Positions 51,107 through 59,683 of a stretch of DNA of 64,000 bases are shown here, piece after piece (position 1 is the first letter of the stretch; every line of letters begins with the position of its first letter). Origin of the DNA: Capilliphycus robustus (GTDB lineage: Bacteria > Cyanobacteriota > Cyanobacteriia > Cyanobacteriales > Microcoleaceae); contig NZ_JAYGHR010000066.1 in the NCBI RefSeq assembly GCF_034932365.1, positions 76,291-140,290 on the forward strand, read 5' to 3'. Made by a program: the position numbers and the translations under genes. The notes beneath the pieces are model-generated. The model ran no database searches and had not been told where the DNA came from. It was given only the letters and a program-made list of their open reading frames with translations.

Positions 51107-51673
51107 TTAATTAAAAGTTAAGTAACTAAACACATTTTCTACAGAAATATGCCAATTTTGTAGTAAACTTAAAAAAGGTAAATTATCCTGATGGCGTTTA
51201 GTTTCGGGTTGTTGGTTTGGCTTAAATATCATCACCATTCGTTCTTGCGGATCAATTAACCATCCCAGATCAGTCCCGTGATTTAAACAAAATAAAATAT
51301 TGTCAATTACACGGGTTGAACTTTGATCAGGGGAAAGAATTTCGATTGTCCAGTCGGGTGGAATTTCAAAAGTATTTTCGATTTCTCCATTAACATCAAC
51401 AGGGATTTTTTTCCAAGTAAAAATACTGATATCTGGAACCAGCGAACGACCCCCAAAAGTACAACGTAATTCTGTAAAAGCACAGGCTAAACGTTGAGGT
51501 TCAGCGACTTGGTTAATCTCGGTGACTAAGCGAGTTTGGAGTCGGCTATGTTTACCTTTTGGCATCGGTTTTTGGTAAATTTCACCCTCAATATATTCAC
51601 AAACAGGTTTGGTTTCGGGTTGTTGTAAAAAGTCTTTGAGGGATAGTTTAGGGGGTGATTGAATTGAAGTCAT
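51107..51673 (-). CDS. Uma2-family (PD-(D/E)XK-like) putative endonuclease inside the CRISPR operon
   Basis: A 188-aa protein of the Uma2/DUF820 family. LKDFLQQPETKPVCEYIEGEIYQKPMP opens the domain (read in blocks), LVPDISIFTW supplies the Asp, IEILSPDQSSTRVID the Glu, and LGWLIDPQERMV the final strand. It lies between CARF-RelE and a Cas7 gene, on the same strand with gaps of 22 and 47 bases. It has no known CRISPR role. It may be an inserted solitary gene, or an extra effector. Confidence 0.82.
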   Translation of the reverse strand: MTSIQSPPKLSLKDFLQQPETKPVCEYIEGEIYQKPMPKGKHSRLQTRLVTEINQVAEPQRLACAFTELRCTFGGRSLVPDISIFTWKKIPVDVNGEIENTFEIPPDWTIEILSPDQSSTRVIDNILFCLNHGTDLGWLIDPQERMVMIFKPNQQPETKRHQDNLPFLSLLQNWHISVENVFSYLTFN

Positions 51674-51719
51674 GTGATTTCTAAAAGATTACAGAACATC
51701 AGGATTTAATCCTAGTTGT

Positions 51720-52868
51720 TTAAACTCTTTCACTGCGCTCGACATGATCGTGAGTTCCATAGTGCCGAAGTGATAAATTGTCCCCATCAACAATCTTACA
51801 ACTGACTCGCATACTTAAATTAACCCGAAAATGATCAATAGTTGTATTTTTGTAAGTCTCAAGTTGTACACCTCCATCCCCTTTCAAAGCTTGTACTCCA
51901 TTTTTTGATTGACTAAGTAACTTAGAAACTTTAGCAAGGGTTTCTTGAAGTTTAGCTCGTTCCTTGTTATCACTAACTCTTTGATAGTCCTGAACAAATG
52001 ATCGCTCGTACCTAAGCTTAGGAAAAGTCAAAAGTTCACCAGAGAGAAGTTCAGTTTTTTTCTGATCCCAGATCAGGTTTCCCCAGTTCGATAAAATCAC
52101 TTCGCCATCAACTTCAAATATCAATGCTTCTTGAATGCCTCCAAGTTCAGAACGATTAAATTCTACTCCGGCTACCATCAGTGCTATTTCAAGGGTATAA
52201 GGTTTAATGACAGTCTCATCAATATTTATGGGTAGTCGAGGAATCTTAATCACTTCAGAGTTTGCGCCTTCAAAAATATAAATGATTTCATCAGCATAAA
52301 ACATTCCAATCGTGTTTAAATATCCCTGTAAAGCTTTAAAACCACCCACTAAATTGAATTTGATTTCATAGCCATATCTTTTAAATTCTGGCAAAGTTTT
52401 TTGAAATTGTTCTAATAGTTGATCAATACCCCGTTTAAACTTGCCTGTACTTTTAGTAGACAGTTCCTCTGGAGCATAAACTTCAACTGTCATTCCTTTT
52501 AACTTTAACTTTAAGAAACGTTCGACAATATTAGCTGCTATTTTTCCCTGTGCTGTATCTGTTGTAATTAACCAATGTTGATCTTGCGGATTTTTCTCTG
52601 TATACTCATAGATACCATAAATACCATTGAGTTCTGCACTAATTTCTCTAATTTCATCATCTTCCGTATCTTCATTATAGAGTTTATCCTCGACTCGTTG
52701 TTTTAAGGTTTCAAGAATCTTTTGAACGTCTGGATAATATTCCATTTCCTCAACAGTATAGTTAGCCGCTTCATTTAAGCGTTCTAGCCAGCTACTCGGA
52801 TCATAATCTCGGTCAATTTGATTGGTCAATAAACTTGTACCGACTGTTGAAATAATAAATTGTGGCAT
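51720..52868 (-). CDS. CARF-RelE fusion (Cami1-like) CRISPR ancillary ribonuclease
   Basis: A 382-aa protein. The N-terminal Rossmann-like CARF domain (APE2256/TIGR02619 type) opens FIISTVGTSLLTN and has the second ligand motif NLVGGFKALQGYLNTIG (about 170-190). It would sense cyclic oligoadenylate from Cas10. Residues about 285-382 are RelE-like: LRYERSFVQDYQRV, a long helix, GDGGVQLETYKN, DHFRVNLSMRVSCKI (basic strand) and LRHYGTHDHVERS at the end. The known CARF-RelE enzyme Cami1 cleaves ribosome-bound mRNA after CRISPR signalling. Fold assignment of the RelE part is by pattern, not search. Confidence 0.8.
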   Translation of the reverse strand: MPQFIISTVGTSLLTNQIDRDYDPSSWLERLNEAANYTVEEMEYYPDVQKILETLKQRVEDKLYNEDTEDDEIREISAELNGIYGIYEYTEKNPQDQHWLITTDTAQGKIAANIVERFLKLKLKGMTVEVYAPEELSTKSTGKFKRGIDQLLEQFQKTLPEFKRYGYEIKFNLVGGFKALQGYLNTIGMFYADEIIYIFEGANSEVIKIPRLPINIDETVIKPYTLEIALMVAGVEFNRSELGGIQEALIFEVDGEVILSNWGNLIWDQKKTELLSGELLTFPKLRYERSFVQDYQRVSDNKERAKLQETLAKVSKLLSQSKNGVQALKGDGGVQLETYKNTTIDHFRVNLSMRVSCKIVDGDNLSLRHYGTHDHVERSERV

Positions 52869-52914
52869 GATGCTATATTCCTAAATATCAAGTGAGTAAA
52901 ATGATAAAAATGCT

Positions 52915-53355
52915 TTAAAATTCACCTTCGAGTTTGTACTTCAGGTAACGCGCACCATATCCTAAGTAACGACGTGTTAGCTGAATCAAAATAGAGTTGT
53001 ATTCATCTGTTTTTGCTTCTTTTGAAATCTTACGAGCAAGTTCTTTCAACTTACCATCAATGTCTTTAATTATTGTTTCAGCTAAAGACTCTTTACCTCT
53101 ACCCCACTTATTATCACGACCTACTTGATAACGTAAAAAGTTTTTAATCGCTTCTGTGCTTTCTGTACTCTCTGCAACTCTCACTAAATTGCGAAACTGT
53201 GATTCTTCCAATTTGCCGTATGAAGCTGTCTTATTTAAAGCTATTTGTATAGCAATCACGATTTCATCTTCCTCTTTACGAATACATTCCTGAATTTTCA
53301 GTTCTTTTTGAGCCTGAATTCTCAATTCTTTTTGTTGTTCAATATCTTCGTTCAT
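52915..53355 (-). CDS. Putative small subunit (Cas11/Csm2-like) of the III-D complex
   Basis: A 146-aa helical, charged protein. Its C-terminal LTRRYLGYGARYLKYKLEG and central FRNLVRVAESTE and IKNFLRYQVGRDNKW resemble small-subunit helices. Its stop-start overlap with csx10 (4 bases) shows co-translation. Identity as Cas11 is inferred from size, helical content and place. Confidence 0.6.
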   Translation of the reverse strand: MNEDIEQQKELRIQAQKELKIQECIRKEEDEIVIAIQIALNKTASYGKLEESQFRNLVRVAESTESTEAIKNFLRYQVGRDNKWGRGKESLAETIIKDIDGKLKELARKISKEAKTDEYNSILIQLTRRYLGYGARYLKYKLEGEF

Positions 53356-54572
53356 ACAGCTTTCTCCCGGAATTCTAAATGAAACTCATTACAAATTTGT
53401 ATCTGTCCAAACCCTTCGTTTGTTCGTTCTCCGACTCCTTTACTTTCTAATGTTTTTAAAGCGGTAAACCAGAGATCAGGTTGAGTTGTACTAAACAGAT
53501 AAACGCCTCCTTTATTCGTGACTAACTCAACGTCTTTCATCAACCCCCAAGCCGCATTCCAACCTGAATAATAGTCATAACTGCTATAGGCGACTTCTAG
53601 CTGGAAAGATGAATCATCAACTGTTGCAAATTCTTTCAACATTGCTTCTGAAATAACAGTAGTTCGTCTCCATTTTTCAGTTAGGATAGCATCAGATTGA
53701 AGGTCAAGTGTGAAGTAGGTTTTCTCTTGTGAATATTTGCCTGATGCTGGACTAAATAAACTTCCCCAGAGTTGCCATCTTTCTTTTAGTTTATCATTAA
53801 ATTGGTGAATTCGCTCCTTTACTGAATCTAACTTTTCTAGTAACTCAGCCTGAATCTTAACTTTCCCTAACCCTCGTGAAATTGAACCACCTAAACGAAA
53901 TAATTCACTGTTTCTCTCAATGAAATGAAGTAACTTCTTTGCTAATTCTTCTTCTGGGACTAGAATAGCACCTCGATAGATTGACGGCTTTTCCTTTTTG
54001 GGTTGAGATTCATTCAACACCTCAATACTGTAGAGAATCGATTCCTCAGCCGTCGCCCGTTTGCGGTTTATTCCAACTCTCGTTAACAGGCGTTTGTTTG
54101 CCGAGAGGGGATGGTACTTATCGTTTATTTTACAATAAAATCCGCTAAAATTATCAACGCGATCATAATCTTTTGGACAATTTGGATCATAGAGTTGACC
54201 ATAATCTTCCGCACAAAACTGATCAATTAAAGTATCAAACACCCCATTTCCTTTATCTTTAAAACCAGGCTTCGCTTTGGAACTGAGAACGGTTGCAGGA
54301 AGAACTAAAACTGTATCAATTTTTGTGTGATTTTTAGGTGGATTGGCTGGATAAGCATTTTGAAAAATTGCCGAGTTTTCATTTAAAAATAGGGCGTGAA
54401 AATCATCGTTGGGTTCGGGGTTTTGATTGGATTGTAACAGAACAGAAGCAAACGCACCTCGGATAACAGAACCGGGAATATAATCTTGGGCTTCACTAAT
54501 AGAACCGCCTGGTTTATGACGACCAATTGCGAGGGGAGATAACGCTTCTATTTCGAGTTGAATTCGATTCAT
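53352..54572 (-). CDS. csx10: Csx10-like Cas5 RAMP of type III-D
   Basis: A 406-aa RAMP. It opens IQLEIEALSPLAIGRHKPGGS, has YIPGSVIRGAFASVL (typical Csx10 variant of the RAMP loop), RVGINRKRATAEESILYSIE, and FRLGGSISRGLGKV, with a second half ending GVGERTNEGFGQIQI. Csx10 takes the Cas5 position and holds the crRNA 5' handle in III-D complexes; it is the marker gene of the subtype. Confidence 0.82.
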   Translation of the reverse strand: MNRIQLEIEALSPLAIGRHKPGGSISEAQDYIPGSVIRGAFASVLLQSNQNPEPNDDFHALFLNENSAIFQNAYPANPPKNHTKIDTVLVLPATVLSSKAKPGFKDKGNGVFDTLIDQFCAEDYGQLYDPNCPKDYDRVDNFSGFYCKINDKYHPLSANKRLLTRVGINRKRATAEESILYSIEVLNESQPKKEKPSIYRGAILVPEEELAKKLLHFIERNSELFRLGGSISRGLGKVKIQAELLEKLDSVKERIHQFNDKLKERWQLWGSLFSPASGKYSQEKTYFTLDLQSDAILTEKWRRTTVISEAMLKEFATVDDSSFQLEVAYSSYDYYSGWNAAWGLMKDVELVTNKGGVYLFSTTQPDLWFTALKTLESKGVGERTNEGFGQIQICNEFHLEFREKAV

Positions 54573-55297
54573 TTTTGGACTCCTTTAGCGAGAAATTCCC
54601 AAGCTGAACTCTCTGTATTAATGTCAGATAATGTGCTTTCTAAATTCCAAGTTAACCAACCTAAACCTGCGGATTTACTCCCACCCAACGCATGAATATG
54701 ATGCAATCCCGCAGCGATTAATACTTTGGCAAAATTTGGACAGTTGGGTAAGAAATGAATCTGACCTGTGAATTGTAATTTTGCGTTGACGGGAGAGGTT
54801 TCTAGAAAGTAAAGTTTTTGTTCTTCTGCGGTGCGACGACGGCGATTAATCGTTACACCGGGACGTAAAATTTCAGGGAGATAATCTGGATTTTCTGTAC
54901 AAATCAAATCATCAAATAAAACGCGAGAGGGTAAGCTAGGATTGCCAAAGATTTGACAGATTAAACAGTGATATTGATCATCAATTTGATATTCATCACG
55001 ATGAAATTTTTGTTCCTCATTTTCCGATAAACCCTCTCGTTGAGGACACATGGTATTCGGTGTAGGAGATTCACAAACCCCCCAACCTAAACCCCTTGTT
55101 ATTTTCTCACATTCATGTCGCAAACGACCTTTAATTTGAGATGCAGGAATGAGTAAATTTCCGTCTGTATTGCGAAGAATAGGTTTATCCGCCAAAGAAC
55201 CCGATGAACCTCCCGCACCCACGCACAAAGCAGTGTCAAGCGTTGCAGTAATGGTGTGAGATTCTATCGATAAATTGAAGTTTTCTAGAGAGATCAT
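54569..55297 (-). CDS. Type III RAMP Cas7-like protein (first Cas7)
   Basis: A 242-aa RAMP with LDTALCVGAGGSSGS, LIPASQIKGRLRHECEKITR, CLICQIFGNPSLPSRVLFDD and ALGGSKSAGLGWL. Four Cys (CESPTPNTMC and CLIC) may bind zinc. GVTINRRRRTAEEQKLYFLE is shared in style with csx10. Overlaps cas10 and csx10 by 4 bases each. Confidence 0.84.
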   Translation of the reverse strand: MISLENFNLSIESHTITATLDTALCVGAGGSSGSLADKPILRNTDGNLLIPASQIKGRLRHECEKITRGLGWGVCESPTPNTMCPQREGLSENEEQKFHRDEYQIDDQYHCLICQIFGNPSLPSRVLFDDLICTENPDYLPEILRPGVTINRRRRTAEEQKLYFLETSPVNAKLQFTGQIHFLPNCPNFAKVLIAAGLHHIHALGGSKSAGLGWLTWNLESTLSDINTESSAWEFLAKGVQK

Positions 55298-57564
55298 TGA
55301 TTCGCCTCTGTTGGTTGTTCAGATGCTTTTGATGAGTCGGTATTTGTTTTTTCAGTAAAAGCAAATAGGTCTACTAAATCTCGCCAAATTGTTTCATAAT
55401 AGGGGTCTTCTGGCTTGTCTTTATCGCGTTTTCCATCTTCATACATCCAGGGTGCTATAATTCCATCATTTGTTTTTGCTGAACACCAAACGTCTTCAAA
55501 GTCTTGTTTTATTGTACCTTTTCCTTGAGTTAAACGTACCCTAAAATAGCGATAATTTAGAATTGCGGTGCGTTTTCCTCGTTCGAGTAAACTGCGAATT
55601 TGATACAGTTGCGATCGCGGAAAATCTACGTTTTTAAAAGCTTGAACAGTTTTCAAAAGTCCTCCGATTTCATGTAAGGTGTAAGGTGCTGCATAGAGTC
55701 TTAGCTTGGGTTTGGTAAAATCTTTTGTAAGTCCTTGTTCTCGAAACTCTTTAATACTCGATGCAATCATTGTGACTGATTTCATGGTTAAAAAGTCTAT
55801 TGTTCCCCCATAATATCCTTGTTTTCGCAACAGTTTTGCACGTTCTTTCGCCGATTTCAGCAGTTGATTTGTTAACTTATCAGCATAGTAAATCGGTGTT
55901 TCTTCAGCAGTAATTAAAACTCCGGTTGAGATACTGAGTTCACATTGATTATTTCCGGTTGGAAGATTATCACCATGACAACGATGAACCGCTTGAGGCG
56001 TGTAGGTTTCATCTGAATTATAACCCCTTGTTTTCAGCAGTTCTTCAAATTTTTCACCCAATGTTTTGGCAACTTCTAACGCTTTATTTGCCGGAACAAT
56101 TAAAAGAACATCATCTCCGCCAATCGTAATAATTTCAAAGGGATGAATCCAATCTCCATTTTTGTTTTCAATATCTGGATCGGTTAAGTTTTTTAACTGA
56201 TGGGGTCGGAGATGTTCAGATAACGCATAATAAACGGCTTTTTCTGTTGCGTTGAAAATATCTTGGCTAAATTTTTTGTAATCTTGGGGGGTTTTAACTT
56301 CTTTCTGAATATAACCTCCCATGTTATTACCATCGGCGTAGATATAAGCAATAAAACCGTTATAAACATTCCCTAATTCTCGCACAGTTCCGGCTTTTTT
56401 AGGCTGGTAACATTCAGGATCGGGACATTCCGAATAATATTTATCCTTCTGTTCGCGGTTTTCTTTGAGATAGTCTTCAAATTCCCCAACCCAACTTTTG
56501 ATTTTAATACCTGTCGGTTGCCAACCTAATTGAAGCTTATTAAACCAAGTTGGTAAATGATCTTGTAAAGCTTCATCTTTAGCAATTTGACCCACAATTT
56601 TTTTCCGAACTAATGCTTCTGATACAAGCGGTTGACTTGCAATTTCATCGATTTTAGCAATAGCTGAACGGCGATCACTTTCATCCCGAACTAAATAAGG
56701 ATGAGTTTCAAACATTGGCGGATAACGACGACTCAGGCGGTTTTCGGTGTGATTTCCACTGCGTCGCTGATTGAATTGAATTGCTAGTTTTGTGACCAGT
56801 TCATTAAAGCTTTTGCGGTTTTTAAATTGTTCGTCTTCGTTAACATCTGGCTGTTTATAATAGGCTTCTAGCAGGGGATGATTTCGATTTTGACGATATT
56901 TTTCCAGCCAAAAGCAGTTTTCATCGATAGTATCGGGAAGGACACCTAAACGCAATTCTAAAAACTTAAAACAATCTCCAACTGCACAGGAATTAGCGGT
57001 TAAAGTTTCGTAGGTGTAACGTTTTTCAATGGCATCACAGAGTTGATCGACGAATGCAGCCGGACAAAAGGCTAAGATATTTCCGCCTGTTGAATAGATG
57101 ATTAATTCAGGGATTAAAGCTGCTTCTAAATCCGGTAAATTTTTACTCAGCCACTGTGAAATAGTAATGGACTTGCCTTTCCCAAAAAATGCGGGTAAAT
57201 CAACTAAATTAATCCGATCTAATAGTGCCGATGCGCCCCGAACGTCGGGTAATTTTGCGGCTTCAAATACATATTGTTTGATTTTAGTTGCCCCTCCGTA
57301 AATTAAACCGATTTTAGAATTCCAAAGGGTTGAATATTTTTCAGTTAATTGTTTTAAATCAGCTAAAGTGTCGGGAAATTTTATATCTTCTAATTGCCTC
57401 ACCTGTTGAACGATTAATTTAACTTCCTCCGAAACTTCCTGATTTTCCAGCATCGCTTTTCGCATTTGCTGTAATATTTCTAGATTGACTTGAGGTTGAG
57501 TTTCTTCTCCCCAAGCCAAACACCAAGCGATGCCAATGGATAAATCTGGTAAAGAATCTGTCAT
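55294..57564 (-). CDS. cas10: Cas10 (Palm/GGDD cyclase, no N-terminal HD domain)
   Basis: A 756-aa large subunit. The N-terminus (1-95) is short and has no HD nuclease motif. IGLIYGGATKIKQYVFEAAK, then LPDVRGASALLDRIN, are the start of the first palm region. A CPDPEC pair (about residue 380) is followed by AYIYADGNNMGGYI and by the cyclase motif ITIGGDDVLLIVPA (GGDD about residue 480), fully intact. So target RNA binding should trigger cyclic oligoadenylate synthesis, while target DNA cleavage by an HD domain is not expected. First gene of the operon. Confidence 0.92.
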   Translation of the reverse strand: MTDSLPDLSIGIAWCLAWGEETQPQVNLEILQQMRKAMLENQEVSEEVKLIVQQVRQLEDIKFPDTLADLKQLTEKYSTLWNSKIGLIYGGATKIKQYVFEAAKLPDVRGASALLDRINLVDLPAFFGKGKSITISQWLSKNLPDLEAALIPELIIYSTGGNILAFCPAAFVDQLCDAIEKRYTYETLTANSCAVGDCFKFLELRLGVLPDTIDENCFWLEKYRQNRNHPLLEAYYKQPDVNEDEQFKNRKSFNELVTKLAIQFNQRRSGNHTENRLSRRYPPMFETHPYLVRDESDRRSAIAKIDEIASQPLVSEALVRKKIVGQIAKDEALQDHLPTWFNKLQLGWQPTGIKIKSWVGEFEDYLKENREQKDKYYSECPDPECYQPKKAGTVRELGNVYNGFIAYIYADGNNMGGYIQKEVKTPQDYKKFSQDIFNATEKAVYYALSEHLRPHQLKNLTDPDIENKNGDWIHPFEIITIGGDDVLLIVPANKALEVAKTLGEKFEELLKTRGYNSDETYTPQAVHRCHGDNLPTGNNQCELSISTGVLITAEETPIYYADKLTNQLLKSAKERAKLLRKQGYYGGTIDFLTMKSVTMIASSIKEFREQGLTKDFTKPKLRLYAAPYTLHEIGGLLKTVQAFKNVDFPRSQLYQIRSLLERGKRTAILNYRYFRVRLTQGKGTIKQDFEDVWCSAKTNDGIIAPWMYEDGKRDKDKPEDPYYETIWRDLVDLFAFTEKTNTDSSKASEQPTEANQ

Positions 57565-57624
57565 TATTTCACCCTTGATTAAACGTCTATTGAAAGCAGT
57601 TGAGATGAAAACCCCGTCTGGTTT

Positions 57625-57804
57625 TTAACTGATTAAATAGTGGTTCAAAACTGATAACACGGCGATTTTATTGGGTTGTATCATTCCACAAACATCAACA
57701 ATAACCTGTTTTTTATGGTGTCCTAGTTTGAGAATGGCTTGGGCGTGGTAGGTGAAAAGCTCTGGGGTCAAACCCCCTTTTTTACTGCTTTGAAAATTTC
57801 CTGA
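57625..57804 (-). pseudogene. Unrecognised coding remnant just upstream of cas10
   Basis: A 59-codon frame between two stops, same strand as cas10. It reads SGNFQSSKKGG, then LTPELFTYHAQAILKLGHHK, KQVIVDVCGMIQPNKIAVLS and VLNHYLIS. Composition is protein-like and helical. There is no ATG; a TTG at 57771 would give 48 residues. The GGGGTCAAACCCC hairpin (57764-57776) lies in it. Either the C-terminus of a lost first operon gene or a small TTG-started protein. Confidence 0.4.
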
Positions 57805-58309
57805 TCAATATTTTTTTTATTCTAACACGTCATTACCCTAACCATTCCGATTAGCCCGTTGAAGATAGATTTCAGAATATTGCGGTAACAAGACTTGAAA
57901 TCAAGTCTGATAAAACACAGTTTAAACGCTATAATACACCCAACAACTATCAAGGCAGGAGAGAGTTTTGAGTCAATTTTACCTATAAAATAAAGGGACT
58001 AACTAGAGCTTCTCGAGAATGAGTCTTAATCCCCGGTTCTCGACTAAAATAGAATCTGTACGATGAAAATAATCGGTTTTTAGATTTGATCAGAAGGCGC
58101 TTCTAACGACACAGAAAACCAGACGTACCTATACAAAGCGGTGATCAACAGCTACACTCAAAATCAAGTGAAAAAGCAGGAAGTAAGTGTTAAACTGTAT
58201 GATAGGAAACTGTCACGCACACTTCGCGCTGGGAGGGGTGAGTGCTGAACTCAAACCTGACGCGCTAAAAATAATACAGAGTTGAATTAAGTTCGGGAAA
58301 TCAGGTTGT
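57805..58309. other. Gap upstream of alpha/beta hydrolase; palindromes, no CRISPR array
   Basis: It holds a perfect palindrome AGACTTGA-AA-TCAAGTCT (57890-57907), a TATAAT box at 57932 on the plus strand, and an AGGAG followed by TTG and only six codons (near 57960), perhaps the stub of a lost gene. CTTCTCGAGAATG at 58012 is also palindromic. The 3' part carries the intron-like segment described separately. I found no repeated CRISPR units. Confidence 0.5.
58090..58260 (+). other. Possible group II intron remnant (domain V/VI-like)
   Basis: AAGTGT (58183-58188) and ACACTT (58216-58221) pair around a stem TGATAG-GAAA-CTGTCA (58198-58213), followed by GGGAGGGG. Bacterial group II domain V has a GAAA-capped stem, often with TATGATAGGAAACT..TCACG, then GGGAGGGG. 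The upstream CACAGAAAACCAG block also resembles domain I. No reverse transcriptase is present. The catalytic AGC is not clear, so it would be inactive. Assignment by pattern memory only. Confidence 0.35.
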
Positions 58310-59179
58310 ATGACAGACACAATTCGCATTTTTTTGGGACGACTGGAACTGATGTTAGCAGTCGGATCTGCACTCGCCTATACAATAGCTTGTCTGATTC
58401 TTCGCTTTGCTCAAAGTCGGTTTATCTTTTTTCCCTCCAGAAAAATTCAAACTACACCCGCAGAATTTAATTTACCTTATCAAGAAGTTTGGCTTCCTGT
58501 AACGACAAAAACGGGGAAGCTAGAACAGGTTCATGGATGGTGGATTCCTTCTGATTCCCCTACGGAAAAGCGTGTTATTCTTGATTGTCATGGTAATCGC
58601 AGTAATATTAGTGCGAATTTAGATTTGGCTCAACAATTTCATCACATGGGTTTGTCTGTTTTTTTGATTGATTATCGAGGATATGGACGCAGCACCAAAC
58701 GGATTCCTACAGAAACAACTGTTTACGAGGATGTAGAAAAAGCTTGGAATTACTTAATCCATGAACGAGGGATTAATCCTCATCATATCTTTATTTTTGG
58801 TCATTCTCTCGGGGGTGCAATCGCAATTGATTTAGCCTCTAAACATCCAGAAATAGCGGGGTTAATTATCGAAAGCTCTTTTACTTCTATTCGTAAAATG
58901 GTTGATTTTCAAAAAAGATACTGGATGTTCCCGATTGATCTCCTCTTAACTCAAACCTTCAATTCAATTTCTAAAGTTTCTCAGCTCAAAATGCCGATTT
59001 TATTTACTCATGGCACAAATGATCGCGTTGTTCCTGTCGAAATGAGCAAACAACTCTTTACCGCAGCAATTGAACCCAAACAACTTTTAATTGTACCCGG
59101 AGCAGGTCATAACAATGTCCGTCAAGTCGGAGGAATTTTGTATCACGAGGCTTTACGACAATTTATCGAACAATATTAA
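58310..59179 (+). CDS. Alpha/beta hydrolase (BEM46/serine aminopeptidase S33-like)
   Basis: A 289-aa protein anchored by an N-terminal helix (LMLAVGSALAYTIACLILRF). Oxyanion region LDCHGNRSNIS, nucleophile FGHSLGGAIAIDLAS (Ser about 167), Asp in THGTNDRVVPV and His in GAGHNNVR. This is the usual membrane-bound BEM46-like esterase; substrate unknown. Monocistronic. Confidence 0.88.
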   Translation: MTDTIRIFLGRLELMLAVGSALAYTIACLILRFAQSRFIFFPSRKIQTTPAEFNLPYQEVWLPVTTKTGKLEQVHGWWIPSDSPTEKRVILDCHGNRSNISANLDLAQQFHHMGLSVFLIDYRGYGRSTKRIPTETTVYEDVEKAWNYLIHERGINPHHIFIFGHSLGGAIAIDLASKHPEIAGLIIESSFTSIRKMVDFQKRYWMFPIDLLLTQTFNSISKVSQLKMPILFTHGTNDRVVPVEMSKQLFTAAIEPKQLLIVPGAGHNNVRQVGGILYHEALRQFIEQY

Positions 59180-59301
59180 CCGAAAATCGCGTTAAGTTTT
59201 ATCAAGATTTTAACTCGACTATCTAGGGACATTTAATTAATCTTGCTTATGAGTGCCAACAGAAATTTATATCTGGAGAAGATTGTAAATCTCGATTTGA
59301 T

Positions 59302-59330
59302 TTGTAAAAATCGCCGAAGTGATTTACAAT
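59302..59330 (+). promoter_or_regulatory. Sigma70-type promoter of the 57-aa membrane peptide gene
   Basis: TTGTAA (59302-59307), exactly 17 bases, then TACAAT (59325-59330), placed 27 bases upstream of the ATG at 59358. The two boxes are also part of an imperfect inverted repeat (GATTTGTAA / GATTTACAAT). Confidence 0.6.
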
Positions 59331-59357
59331 AGAAGATCTAAACTTAGAAGTGCAATA

Positions 59358-59531
59358 ATGGAAACAGGTATTTTATCTGGCTTATTACTCGCTTTTGCTA
59401 ACGGTGCAATTTGTCTAGCGTTACCCGCAGTTTTAGCCGCAGTTCCGAGCAAACGTAAGTCAATGAATCATGTTACTTCTGTATCAAAATCCCTCAACCC
59501 GTCTGAACTGATTACTCAAGAAGCTCACTAG
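59358..59531 (+). CDS. Small single-helix membrane protein (57 aa)
   Basis: Starts METGILSGLLLAFANGAICL, with one membrane helix to about residue 28 (ALPAVLAAVPSKRK), then a polar, basic tail. ATG 59358 fits the promoter at 59302-59330; the open frame upstream is not used. It has the size of photosystem or cytochrome small subunits, but I do not recognise it as any of PsbM, PsbX, PetN or Psb30. Confidence 0.6.
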   Translation: METGILSGLLLAFANGAICLALPAVLAAVPSKRKSMNHVTSVSKSLNPSELITQEAH

Positions 59532-59683
59532 AATTATTTTTTGACTGAAAATAAAGTCTGACTTCACTATGGAAAATTGTTAATCAATCAAGTGCCTATT
59601 AATCTGGGGGGATAGCCAGATAACCTTTAGAGTTTTAGGCTTTTCCCCTTATTTTCCATCAAAGACGCTGGTGAGTCAGATGA

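Noticed and set aside
57764..57785. GGGGTCAAACCCC followed by TTTTTT as a plus-strand terminator.
   Set aside because: There is no plus-strand gene upstream to terminate, and the hairpin lies inside a minus-strand coding relic. Left as part of the relic.
57565..58309. Expected CRISPR array upstream of cas10.
   Set aside because: Read for repeated 30-37-base units and GAAAC-type ends; none repeat. The palindromes present are single.
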